Below, in pieces: positions 7,054-14,207 of a stretch of 20,905 nt of DNA; position 1 is the first letter of the stretch, and each line of letters opens with the position of its first letter. The notes under the pieces were generated by a model. The model was not told the DNA's origin. It saw only the letters and a program-made list of their open reading frames with translations, and searched no databases. The translations under genes were made by a program, and so were the position numbers. The DNA is taken from positions 1 through 20,905 of IMG/VR virus record IMGVR_UViG_3300046460_000413; one strand, 5' to 3'. The stretch comes from a virus.

Positions 7054-8647
7054 GTGGCTGTTTGACGCATCCGAGATCGATGACCCGTTCGGGTATGGCG
7101 AGCGCGCCGTGCGCTGGCTTCGCGCCATGAAGCATCCCAAGAGCAAACTGCCGAAAAAGGCGTTTCAGCTAGATCCATGGCAAGAACGTATCGTCCGACG
7201 CATCTATGGTCCGCGCCATGACGACGGCTCTCGCATCGTCAACACCGTCGTCATTCTGGTTCCCCGTGGCAATCGGAAGACTTCGCTGTCGGCTGCACTG
7301 GCATTATTGCACACCATTGGCCCGGAAAAGGTGCCCGGTGGCGAGTCTGTGTTCGCGGCGTCTGATCGTAAGCAGGCCGGTATTGCGTTCAAAGAGGCGC
7401 GCGGAATCATTCAGGCGAACAAGAAACACCTTGTCCCCGTCACCAAGATTTACGATGCGCACAACTCCGCTAAGAAGATCGCATATCCACGTGAAGCGAC
7501 TGAGCTTGAGGTCGTGTCGTCCGATGCGCCCGGTCAGGAAGGTCGGACGCCCGCGTTCGTCCTGGCTGATGAAATCCATGTATGGCGCGGAACTGATCTC
7601 TGGAAAGTTCTGACCAACGGTCTCGATAAAACCGACAACAGCCTCCTAGTCGTCGCCACGACGGCAGGCCGTGGTCAGGACAACATCGCTCATGAAGTGA
7701 TTGAGCGCGCCCGTAAGGTCGCGCGCGGCGATATCATCGACGCTACCGTTCTCCCCGTGCTTTTCGAAGCCGACGCGGAATGTGATTGGGCAAGCGAGGA
7801 AGTTTGGGGCCGGGTCAATCCGGGCAGCGGTTACGGCTACCCGTCAATCGCGGGGTTTCGTCGCCATGTCGCGCGCGCGAAGGACAGCCCGACCGAACGA
7901 GACAGCCTGAAGCAATATAAGCTGAATATTTGGCTAGATCATTCGACATCGCCGTTCGTCGATATGGGGATCTATGACAAGGGCGCGGCTCCAATCGACT
8001 ATGACACGTTCGCCGGTCAATCCTGCTGGATCGGCGTCGATATGTCCAAGACAACCGATCTTTCGGCAGTCGTCGCGTGCTTCCGAGACGGCAACACCTA
8101 TACCGTGCTGCCGCACTTTTTTTGCCCGGAAAACGATATCCGCAAGCGCGGCGACGTTGACGGCGTGGATTATGTCCGCTGGTCAAAGGACGGACACCTA
8201 ACTCCAACCCCCGGCGACGTTATCGATAATGAGGCGGTCGCCAAATACATCCTTGGCCTTTGTGAAAGTTTCGACGTGCGCGAAATCGGCTTCGATATCG
8301 CTTACGCGCAGGCAGTCATCGCCCTCCTAAGCGACGTAAGCGAGCGGATCGTCACTATCCGGCAGGGCTGGGTGACCCAATCGCCAGCCCTCAACACACT
8401 TGAGGCTGCGATCATCAGCGGCAACTTCCGCCACGGCGGCCATCCGGTGTTGCGCTGGAATTTCTCGAACATCGCCGTTCAGACGGACAGCAACAGCAAC
8501 CGGACCATGCACAAAGGCAAGTCCACCGATCGCATCGATGGCGCATCCGCTTCATGGATGGCTGTCAGTCGCGCCGCCGCTGGCGAGACATACACCTCTT
8601 TCTATGACCATCCCGACATCACTGCGGAAATGTTGGTGCTGCCATGA
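7022..8647 (+). CDS. terL: Terminase large subunit (ATPase and nuclease)
   Basis: A full-length 541-residue packaging motor of the Terminase_1 class. The ATPase half has a Walker A-like PRGNRKTS (81-88), Walker B FVLADEI with D183 and E184, and the ATTAG coupling motif (212-216). The RNase H-like nuclease half has WIGVDMSKTTDLSAV (D340), GFDIAYAQ (D425) and DRIDGASASWMAV (D503/D506), which together supply the metal-binding acids. All key residues are present, so the enzyme looks active. Three ATG codons in a row (7022, 7025, 7028) make the exact start uncertain and no strong ribosome site is visible, which fits coupling to the overlapping small-subunit gene. The stop overlaps the next start (ATGA). 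Confidence 0.96.
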   Translation: MMMTIHSTYPEWLFDASEIDDPFGYGERAVRWLRAMKHPKSKLPKKAFQLDPWQERIVRRIYGPRHDDGSRIVNTVVILVPRGNRKTSLSAALALLHTIGPEKVPGGESVFAASDRKQAGIAFKEARGIIQANKKHLVPVTKIYDAHNSAKKIAYPREATELEVVSSDAPGQEGRTPAFVLADEIHVWRGTDLWKVLTNGLDKTDNSLLVVATTAGRGQDNIAHEVIERARKVARGDIIDATVLPVLFEADAECDWASEEVWGRVNPGSGYGYPSIAGFRRHVARAKDSPTERDSLKQYKLNIWLDHSTSPFVDMGIYDKGAAPIDYDTFAGQSCWIGVDMSKTTDLSAVVACFRDGNTYTVLPHFFCPENDIRKRGDVDGVDYVRWSKDGHLTPTPGDVIDNEAVAKYILGLCESFDVREIGFDIAYAQAVIALLSDVSERIVTIRQGWVTQSPALNTLEAAIISGNFRHGGHPVLRWNFSNIAVQTDSNSNRTMHKGKSTDRIDGASASWMAVSRAAAGETYTSFYDHPDITAEMLVLP

Positions 8648-9045
8648 CCGCCGACGAAATGCAGGAATATCTCGAAAGCCTGCCCGACAAAGTGCAAGGC
8701 GAGCTTGCCGACATTCTGCAAGAGCAGGCGGAACGGCTGTCCGCTGCCCAGCGTGCGGAATTGCAGGCGCAACAGACATCACCGGACGAAACCGGCGACC
8801 TTGAGGCGTCTTGTCGTGTTGAGACGCGAAACGATCCGCTGGACGTTCATGTCGTCGCAGGCGGCGATCTCACGACCACGGAAGTCCGCACCGGCAGCGG
8901 CGAACCATACGATTACGCGCTTGGATTTGAGTTTGGCAATAGCCGACAATCTTCGCGGCCTTTCTTTTGGAACACCTATCGGGCGATCAAGCCCTCAATC
9001 GACGAAGCAATTGCAGAAGCCACACAGAAAGCAATCGATGACTGA
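8644..9045 (+). CDS. HK97 gp10-like neck / tail completion protein
   Basis: A 133-residue protein with the gp10-like layout: an N-terminal amphipathic helical region (MTADEMQEYLESL through the Gln/Glu-rich helix), a DETGDLEASCRVE strand, a beta hairpin, and the signature DYALGFEFGNSRQSSRPFFW, continuing with NTYRAIKPSIDEAI, where the E.G...Q..RPF element is diagnostic. Family members (HK97 gp10, lambda gpZ analogues) help complete or join the tail. It overlaps the terminase stop by four bases and the next gene by eight. In most relatives it lies next to the adaptor gene rather than after the terminase. Confidence 0.85.
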   Translation: MTADEMQEYLESLPDKVQGELADILQEQAERLSAAQRAELQAQQTSPDETGDLEASCRVETRNDPLDVHVVAGGDLTTTEVRTGSGEPYDYALGFEFGNSRQSSRPFFWNTYRAIKPSIDEAIAEATQKAIDD

Positions 9046-9385
9046 TATTACCAAAGCGCCCAAACCCATGAAGTGGTCCGGTGGCGAGCATGCTATGACG
9101 CTAAATCACCCTTGGGTGCGCAATGTGCTGAGCATTCGCGGCTTGCCCGGCGATTACGGCACAACGCCGTCAGCGTGCTTCAAGCGGTTCGAGGAGGGCG
9201 TTTTCAGCACCGATGACGTTGAGCGCATCATTTATCTTGGCCTGATCGGCGGCGGATTGTCTCTCAGCGAGGCCGATGCGCTCGTTCTGCGCTTCGTTCG
9301 TTCGCGCCCGATTATGGAAAACCACACGGTCGCTGTTTCTGTTCTAGCCACGCTGTTCAGTGATGTAGAGACGGAGGCCGCATAA
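9038..9385 (+). CDS. Tail assembly chaperone-like protein, GTA gp10 type (copy 3)
   Basis: A 115-residue paralogue of the product of 1844-2167. The shared part is the C-terminal helical domain: DVERIIYLGLIGGGLSLSEA (LIGGGLS at 69-75), then ALVLRFVRSRPIME and a last hydrophobic helix. It directly precedes the tape measure (TAATG, one-base overlap), the expected position for this chaperone, so this copy most probably does the tape-measure job. I chose the ATG at 9038, which overlaps the gp10-like stop; the longer in-frame opening would run deep into the upstream gene. No slippery heptamer or frameshift product is needed, unlike the lambda G/GT arrangement. Confidence 0.8.
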   Translation: MTDITKAPKPMKWSGGEHAMTLNHPWVRNVLSIRGLPGDYGTTPSACFKRFEEGVFSTDDVERIIYLGLIGGGLSLSEADALVLRFVRSRPIMENHTVAVSVLATLFSDVETEAA

Positions 9386-11616
9386 TGGCAAAGCGTCCGT
9401 CTCTCGATATCGCTCTCGGATCGCCTGACATTGAAGCCTTCAAGGGCAAGATGAATGAGGCCAGCAACCACGTCGGCACCGTCGCGCGCCAGATGGCTCG
9501 CCGTTTCCTCGATATGAACGATGAACTTAAGGCCGGATTGCTTGCGTCCGCGTCCAGTATGGCGCTCGGCATGGTCGGTCGGATCGCGCTTGTGGTCGGC
9601 GGCTTCAAGCTTATGTCCGACGCCATCGGTGCGACGCGCGACCAGCTCAAGGAAATGGTCGCCATCGCCGATAAGGCGGAGAACCTTGGCGTGTCGCCTC
9701 AGTTCCTGCAGTCGTTCACCGGCGAGGCTCGCAAACTCAAGATCGAAGCCGGCGAGCTGGAATCAGCACTTTCAAGCGCATTCAACGCTACGAAAGACCG
9801 ATCTCCGATCAATATCGGTGAATGGGAGACCGGCAAAGAGAAGATCAGCGACGTTGAAAAGACGTTGCGCGTTCTCAATGCGACCGTCGCCGGTGGCCGT
9901 CTTGAGGGGCTGGTCCTATTTCGCGACGCCGATACCCAAGAGAAAAAGGTCGTCGCCGTCCTAAAGGCGATGCAGCAACTTGAACAAATTGGGCAGCGCG
10001 CCGCCGCGCTTGATCTTGGCGAGAAAATGTTCGGCTCTCAGTTCGTCGATCGCATTCGGCAGGGTAAGACCAGCGCCGACAGCATGCTGGTCACCATGCA
10101 AAAGCTGAGCGTCGAGTCCGGCGACATCTTCCCGAATGACCTAATGGTTCGGGCCAAGCAGATCGACGATCAGCTCAAGCTTGCTGAAAACCGGCTGACC
10201 ACCGCATTGAAGCCCGCGTTCAACGATCTCGCCGATGGCATGCTGACCATCAAGGGCTATTGGGCTGACGTCGTGAACCTGATCGGGCAGGCGGTTGATT
10301 GGACCAACAAGCTTGGTCTGACCAGCGAGACCATGCGTAAAAAGAGCGAGCTTGCCGCCGTCAATGAGGCCATCAAAAACGGCACCGGCATTTGGGGTGT
10401 CCCGCAGGTGCCCGAGGGATTTCTAGGTGCAACGCCGCGCGCTGATTTGGCCAAGCGACGGGACCGACTGCAAGGCGACATTGACGCCGCAGAACGTCAG
10501 CCGAATGTGTATCCAGAGCAGCCGACACCGTCACGCGGCACGGGCGATGCACCGACGCGCAAGCCGACAGACACCGGCGTCGATAAGCTGGACAGCGCCA
10601 CCGAGAACATCGCCAAGCGGACGGCGGCATTGCAGGCGGAAGCCGCTGCAATCGACCTCGGGACAGAGGCACGTGAAAAGGCCAAGATCACCGCCCAGCT
10701 CGAAACCGTCGCCAAGCAGGCAAACGCCGCCGCTGGCAAGGGAGAGAACCTTGTCACGGCTGAGCAGCGGAAGCTTATCGACGACGTGGCTGCCGGTTAC
10801 GCCAATGCCGCCCAAGCCATGGAAAAGGCGAGGGTGGCCAGCAGCATCAAATTCGGGCGAGCAACGTCCATGCTCGATCCGTCCGACGCGGCGATTGCCC
10901 AGCAGCTTCGCGATATTTACCCCGACGTGGCGACCGCCTTGGGCAGTGTTGAAGCGCAGGCTATGCGCACCAACGAGGCCATGAAGGGCATCGCTGGGAC
11001 TATGTCGTCCAGCCTCACTTCTGGGCTGACTGACATTCTCGACGGCACAAAGTCGGTCAGCGCCGGTTTTGCCGGCATGGGCAAAGTGGTCATCCGGGCC
11101 ATTGAGGAAATGATCGTCAAGATGCTGATCGTCCAGCCCTTGATGCGGGGTTTACAGGGCAGCTTTGGTTTCGCCGATGGCGGCGCCGTCGCACTTCCCG
11201 GCTCGGCTGACTTTATCGGACCAGTCGCGAAAGCCACCGGTGGCATGATCAATGGCCCAGGCACCGGCACCTCAGATTCCATTCCGGCGCGACTGTCAGA
11301 TGGCGAGTTCGTCGTGAACGCCCGTGCGACCTCAAAGAACCGTGCCCTGCTGGAGGCGATCAATGGCGGACACCTTCGGGGCTTTGCCACCGGTGGACTC
11401 GTCAGTGACGTTCCTACGCCGTCTGGCGCGGCTATGGTCGGGGGCCAGACGGTCAATAATCACGTGTCAGTCAACGTGAACGGCTCCGCTGGGACGCCAG
11501 CTCAGAACGCGGACCTCGCTGCGCAGATCGGGAAGCAGGTTGAGGCGTCGGTTCGCCAGCTCGCGATGAAAGAGCTGAGGTTACAAATGCGACCGGGCGG
11601 CGTGATGAGGAGCTGA
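9385..11616 (+). CDS. Tail tape measure protein
   Basis: A 743-residue tape measure protein, which sets tail length and leaves the tube during DNA ejection. The N-terminus is helical. A hydrophobic segment lies at ~52-76. Long helical, Ala/Lys/Glu-rich regions follow, for example around residues 415-470. The end carries the hallmark Gly-rich part: FADGGAVALPGS, GGMINGPGTGTSDSIPARLS, DGEFVVNARAT and FATGGLVS (from ~595 on), then VNNHVSVNVNG. At roughly 1.5 angstrom per residue this would match a tail near 110 nm, an inference from the usual rule. No gpL/K/J-type genes follow; the structural operon ends here. Confidence 0.93.
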   Translation: MAKRPSLDIALGSPDIEAFKGKMNEASNHVGTVARQMARRFLDMNDELKAGLLASASSMALGMVGRIALVVGGFKLMSDAIGATRDQLKEMVAIADKAENLGVSPQFLQSFTGEARKLKIEAGELESALSSAFNATKDRSPINIGEWETGKEKISDVEKTLRVLNATVAGGRLEGLVLFRDADTQEKKVVAVLKAMQQLEQIGQRAAALDLGEKMFGSQFVDRIRQGKTSADSMLVTMQKLSVESGDIFPNDLMVRAKQIDDQLKLAENRLTTALKPAFNDLADGMLTIKGYWADVVNLIGQAVDWTNKLGLTSETMRKKSELAAVNEAIKNGTGIWGVPQVPEGFLGATPRADLAKRRDRLQGDIDAAERQPNVYPEQPTPSRGTGDAPTRKPTDTGVDKLDSATENIAKRTAALQAEAAAIDLGTEAREKAKITAQLETVAKQANAAAGKGENLVTAEQRKLIDDVAAGYANAAQAMEKARVASSIKFGRATSMLDPSDAAIAQQLRDIYPDVATALGSVEAQAMRTNEAMKGIAGTMSSSLTSGLTDILDGTKSVSAGFAGMGKVVIRAIEEMIVKMLIVQPLMRGLQGSFGFADGGAVALPGSADFIGPVAKATGGMINGPGTGTSDSIPARLSDGEFVVNARATSKNRALLEAINGGHLRGFATGGLVSDVPTPSGAAMVGGQTVNNHVSVNVNGSAGTPAQNADLAAQIGKQVEASVRQLAMKELRLQMRPGGVMRS

Positions 11617-11639
11617 CTGCAGCTCCACGCTTCAGACGC

Positions 11640-11645
11640 TATAAT
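11640..11645 (+). promoter_or_regulatory. Possible promoter -10 element upstream of the HUH gene
   Basis: A perfect TATAAT lies about 100 bases before the GTG of the HUH gene, just after the structural operon. The hexamer 17 bases upstream (CTGCAG, 11617-11622) is a poor -35 match, so the site would need an activator. Being in the only gap between the late operon and the next block supports a promoter, but the evidence is one hexamer. Confidence 0.35.
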
Positions 11646-11695
11646 GCAAAGCCTACGCTCTTAACCAGTCGGTCAGGTGCGACTAGAAACGAAAA

Positions 11696-11724
11696 ACGGC
11701 CCCTTGCAGCAAACAAGGGACCGT
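11696..11724. terminator. Hairpin in the HUH-gene leader, terminator-like on the minus strand
   Basis: ACGGCCCCTTG (11696-11706) pairs with CAAGGGACCGT (11714-11724) around a 7-base loop. On the plus strand one C-A mismatch interrupts the stem. On the minus strand the same position is a G-U wobble, so the 11-bp stem is unbroken and is followed by TTTTTCGTTTC. This is what a rho-independent terminator for leftward transcription looks like. In plus-strand mRNA the hairpin lies just upstream of the ribosome site (11730-11735) and may affect translation. Confidence 0.55.
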
Positions 11725-11741
11725 GACTCAAGGAGAACCGC

Positions 11742-12731
11742 GTGTCCGCGCGATTACACCCTCTACATAGCACAAAACCGTCCGAGCTGCATCTGGACGA
11801 ACAGAAACAGCGGTGGGACGCGGTCGTCGCATGGCGTGAAGCCGGTTGTCCGGCGAAGACTATGGAGCCGGATGACGGCGACCTCGATCTGAGCTTCGCT
11901 GAGCCGGTCGAAAATCTGGACCTGTTGGACGATCTCCCTGACGTTTCTGGACCACTTGATGGGTCCAAAAAAGTTACGGCACCCGCGCTCGAAACACCGT
12001 CCAAGAAAGTCAGGAAGCGCTTTCGCCGCTCCGACCGTAACGACAAGGAAGCGCTTGAAAAGATTCAGGCATTCGTTGTTACGCCGGATATGCCCAATAA
12101 CCCCGCTTTAGTAGCAATTCTCAACCCCTCTGATCCCCCCTCCAAATCACCCTCTATCGTCCGTGATCCGTCTCTACCTAAGCCCTCTAACGACAACCTG
12201 ATCCCTGTATGGGAGAAGTCGTCTGATTGGGTGAAGCTGTGCTTTGCCGTGGAAGCTCTAGAAGCGTCAGGAAGGCCAGCGGTCTCGTTTACGCTCGATC
12301 TTGCACCTGCAAACGAGAAAGCCGCCCTGAGTCATCCCAAGGGCTTTACGGAGTCATTGAAACGGGAGCTGGACGTAGAGCTTCAGCGAGAGCTTGGTTA
12401 CAAGCCGCTCTACCTGTTCGGGGCGGACGTTGCCTCGAAAGATCGGCTGCATCTTCATGGTGGCATCGCGGCTCATCCCCATGAGCTTCCAGCGATCAAA
12501 CGGGCGTTGCTCAGCGTCGGCGGGGAGTGGGGTTCAAAACGTCACCCGGACAAGCAGCTCGATATCAACACCCAGCGCTGTGACTGGGGCTGGGCTGAAT
12601 ACTTGCTCAAAAAACAGGGGGCTGTTCGAAAGGTTCTGAAAGGGCGAACCTATACCATCACCGGACCGCTCCGAGCTGAGGCGAGGGAACTTTACGGGAA
12701 TTGCCGGGACGCAATGCGCATCTTGGGATAG
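11742..12731 (+). CDS. Putative HUH endonuclease (Rep/relaxase-like)
   Basis: The 329-residue product has, in the right order, the three motifs of single-tyrosine HUH replication endonucleases: a hydrophobic strand with Thr and Asp (AVSFTLDLAP, T184), the metal-binding HLH within DRLHLHGGIAAHP (H237, H239), and a helix with Y-x-x-K (AEYLLKK, Y287 and K290). Such enzymes nick one DNA strand through a 5'-phosphotyrosine link to start rolling-circle replication or transfer. The first ~160 residues are acidic, Pro-rich and probably disordered, with a basic patch at 88-96 (KKVRKRFRR). The start is GTG with a strong AAGGAG six bases upstream. Similar LHLHG proteins occur in alphaproteobacterial phages and plasmids, but I cannot name a characterised one. 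Activity is inferred from motifs. Confidence 0.7.
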   Translation: MSARLHPLHSTKPSELHLDEQKQRWDAVVAWREAGCPAKTMEPDDGDLDLSFAEPVENLDLLDDLPDVSGPLDGSKKVTAPALETPSKKVRKRFRRSDRNDKEALEKIQAFVVTPDMPNNPALVAILNPSDPPSKSPSIVRDPSLPKPSNDNLIPVWEKSSDWVKLCFAVEALEASGRPAVSFTLDLAPANEKAALSHPKGFTESLKRELDVELQRELGYKPLYLFGADVASKDRLHLHGGIAAHPHELPAIKRALLSVGGEWGSKRHPDKQLDINTQRCDWGWAEYLLKKQGAVRKVLKGRTYTITGPLRAEARELYGNCRDAMRILG

Positions 12732-12759
12732 CGTGTTCCGGAACGATGGGAGCTGTGTG

Positions 12760-13215
12760 ATGGTGTCTTGTTTGCGAAGCATCTTCGGAGGCCAGCGGAG
12801 AGCGAGAGAGTTTGCCGTCGTTTGTGTGGCCCTCAGTGGAGCGATAATTCTGACTACTCCTGCTTCCGCTTGCATGGTGTTTATGGAGCCAGAGCAACGT
12901 ATAGCTCTGGCATACCGGAAGCCATACATCGAGTCCGTTGCTCTCGTTCGTGTGACTCAAGCAACTTACTCACGCCCCCAATACAAAAGCACGCATCCTT
13001 GGGAGGCATCAGCCTCGGTCGTTCGCAGCTTGCACGGTTCGATCGAAGGTGAGGTTAAGTTCAGGGGTGGCGGAGGAACGTCAGCGTGCCAAATGCCTTA
13101 TGAACTGCCGAAGGCCGGCGATGAATGGATTGTTTACTCGTTGCCCGACCGAACGACTTTCGAGGCTTACCCAGCCAGCGTTGCCTACGAGGCTGACCCG
13201 AATATTCGCCGGTAG
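12760..13215 (+). CDS. Secreted protein of unknown function, weakly TIMP/netrin-like
   Basis: A 151-residue protein with a clear Sec signal peptide: a basic n-region containing GGQRRAREF, a hydrophobic core at ~18-33 and a cleavage site after ASA (35-37), leaving Cys38 as the first mature residue. The -3 position is Ala, not the Leu/Val/Ile expected of a lipobox, so signal peptidase I is more likely than lipidation. The mature part (strands around ESVALVRVTQATYS and GEVKFRGGGGTSAC, with a second Cys at 110 followed by AGDEWIVYS) vaguely recalls netrin/TIMP-like OB-fold proteins, with a Cys at the mature N-terminus and G-x-WIVY after the second Cys. I chose ATG 12760 because GGGAG stands seven bases upstream; an in-frame GTG at 12733 lacks this. 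A prophage cargo gene acting in the envelope is plausible. Confidence 0.7.
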   Translation: MVSCLRSIFGGQRRAREFAVVCVALSGAIILTTPASACMVFMEPEQRIALAYRKPYIESVALVRVTQATYSRPQYKSTHPWEASASVVRSLHGSIEGEVKFRGGGGTSACQMPYELPKAGDEWIVYSLPDRTTFEAYPASVAYEADPNIRR

Positions 13216-13436
13216 CGGCCTGATGTCTGCAGGCGCCTATCTTCGATGAAAATAAATGTTCGGCCCAGAAGTAAGCGATCGTTTGAATCCCTGTCGTTGA
13301 TCCGACTCACAAATTTCGGACGAAGCTCGAAATCGTTACAGTCAGCGTTGACTTACTAGAGGTTGAACGACTCTTGCGGCGCACTTTTGATCGTGCGAGT
13401 CAGATTCCATTGCATCACCGACTAGGCAGGGGACCA

Positions 13437-13643
13437 ATGGACACGCCAACTTACTATTCGAACGACCAATACACCGCACTTATTGCAACCTTGAAGCGGA
13501 TCGCGCCGGTAGCGCCCTCGCTCAAGATCCAGCTTAGCGCTTGGACCGGCACCGTCACTGACGACGAAGTAAAGACCGCGCTGGGCGAGACCTGCAACAT
13601 CTGGCCGGAATCGATCCGCGCCGACATGGAGCAGGCGGCATGA
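13437..13643 (+). CDS. Small protein of unknown function
   Basis: A 68-residue acidic protein, not recognised. It begins at ATG 13437 behind AGGGGA, which I prefer over an upstream in-frame TTG at 13374 because the upstream part (Arg-rich and without a ribosome site) does not look coding. The end overlaps the lipoprotein start by four bases (ATGA), so the two are translated together. No membrane segment, metal site or HTH is visible. Confidence 0.6.
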   Translation: MDTPTYYSNDQYTALIATLKRIAPVAPSLKIQLSAWTGTVTDDEVKTALGETCNIWPESIRADMEQAA

Positions 13644-13870
13644 GGCGGCTTGTTTTCGCGTTCGCGGTCTCTCTGTCTGGCTGCGGCGGCGGGTATCACC
13701 GGCTCACGCCGCCGCTGGTCGATATGAACGGCGTCGATCAGGCCAAATACAATGCGGACGTATCCGAGTGCCAGCGCAAGAAAGACAGCGCTTCCTTCAT
13801 CGGTGCGGCGACCATGGTCAGCGATTGCATGGAAGCCAAGGGCTACCGGATCATTCAGAAGATGGGCTGA
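13640..13870 (+). CDS. Small lipoprotein
   Basis: A 76-residue lipoprotein precursor: a short basic start (MRRLVFAFAV) and a canonical lipobox LSGC with lipidated Cys15. The mature part contains PPLVDMNGVDQAKYNADVSE and ends with a DCMEAKGYRI element, with a Cys pair (C44, C63). This pattern matches small outer-membrane glycine-zipper lipoproteins, but the glycine-rich zipper between the two halves is reduced to SFIGAAT, so this is a short version. It is coupled to the preceding small gene. Roles such as surface exclusion or an Rz1-like spanin partner are conceivable; a spanin is unlikely because no overlapping Rz-like gene is present. Confidence 0.75.
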   Translation: MRRLVFAFAVSLSGCGGGYHRLTPPLVDMNGVDQAKYNADVSECQRKKDSASFIGAATMVSDCMEAKGYRIIQKMG

Positions 13871-13871
13871 A

Positions 13872-14027
13872 ATGAGGACTACACATTTCGTGATCGAGGC
13901 GCGGCGTAACGCCAGCTTCTTGGCGCTATATCCCGACTCCGATCAACATTACAGGCTGTGTTCAAACTGCAACGGTCGCCGGCTTTCTGGAATTTCTCCT
14001 AAGCACGGCACCTGTTTGTGTGATTGA
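13872..14027 (+). CDS. Tiny Cys-rich protein, possible zinc ribbon
   Basis: A 51-residue reading frame starting one base after the lipoprotein stop. It ends in LCSNCNGRRLSG and then GTCLCD, a CxxC plus CxC arrangement that could bind one zinc ion. The N-terminal half is basic and aromatic. There is no strong ribosome site, so expression would depend on coupling to the lipoprotein gene. It is short enough that coding status is uncertain; the Cys pattern is the main support. Confidence 0.45.
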   Translation: MRTTHFVIEARRNASFLALYPDSDQHYRLCSNCNGRRLSGISPKHGTCLCD

Positions 14028-14083
14028 TAAGCAGCCTCACTCGAACAGTAGGGGGCGCACCCGGATCAAACCACTGAAATAAA

Positions 14084-14113
14084 ACAGACCACCCGTTGGC
14101 GCGGATGGCCTGT
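14084..14113 (-). terminator. Terminator-like hairpin on the minus strand
   Basis: ACAGACCACCCG (14084-14095) and CGGATGGCCTGT (14102-14113) form a 12-position stem with a 6-base loop. On the plus strand two positions are A-C mismatches. On the minus strand both become G-U wobbles, so the stem is complete, and it is followed by TTTTATTTC. This is a good leftward rho-independent terminator. No minus-strand gene ends here; the nearest lies 3 kb to the right (integrase, stop at 17186), so it may stop antisense read-through or end an unannotated minus-strand RNA. Confidence 0.55.
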
Positions 14114-14207
14114 CTATTCTTCAACACGCATTCGCATTCCGCTTCTGCGATCTATGACGCATGCCGTTTTGCGCGCGAACGCTCACGGCCTACTAAAGGA
14201 AAATCCT

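Noticed and set aside
8705-9037. The long in-frame opening upstream of chaperone copy 3 as a larger protein.
   Set aside because: It runs across the gp10-like gene in another frame, its translation is Arg/Ser-rich and unlike any family, and the ATG at 9038 fits the overlapping-gene pattern.
13207-13245. A weak hairpin (TAGCGGCCTG with CAGGCGCCTA) after the secreted-protein gene as a terminator.
   Set aside because: Two central positions do not pair on either strand and there is no proper T-run.
13289-13315. A stretch reading GTTTGAATCCCTGTCGTTG resembles the T-loop and 3' end of a tRNA, suggesting an attachment-site remnant.
   Set aside because: The flanking bases do not form a T-stem, no anticodon or D arm lies upstream, and no copy of the stretch was noticed near the integrases.
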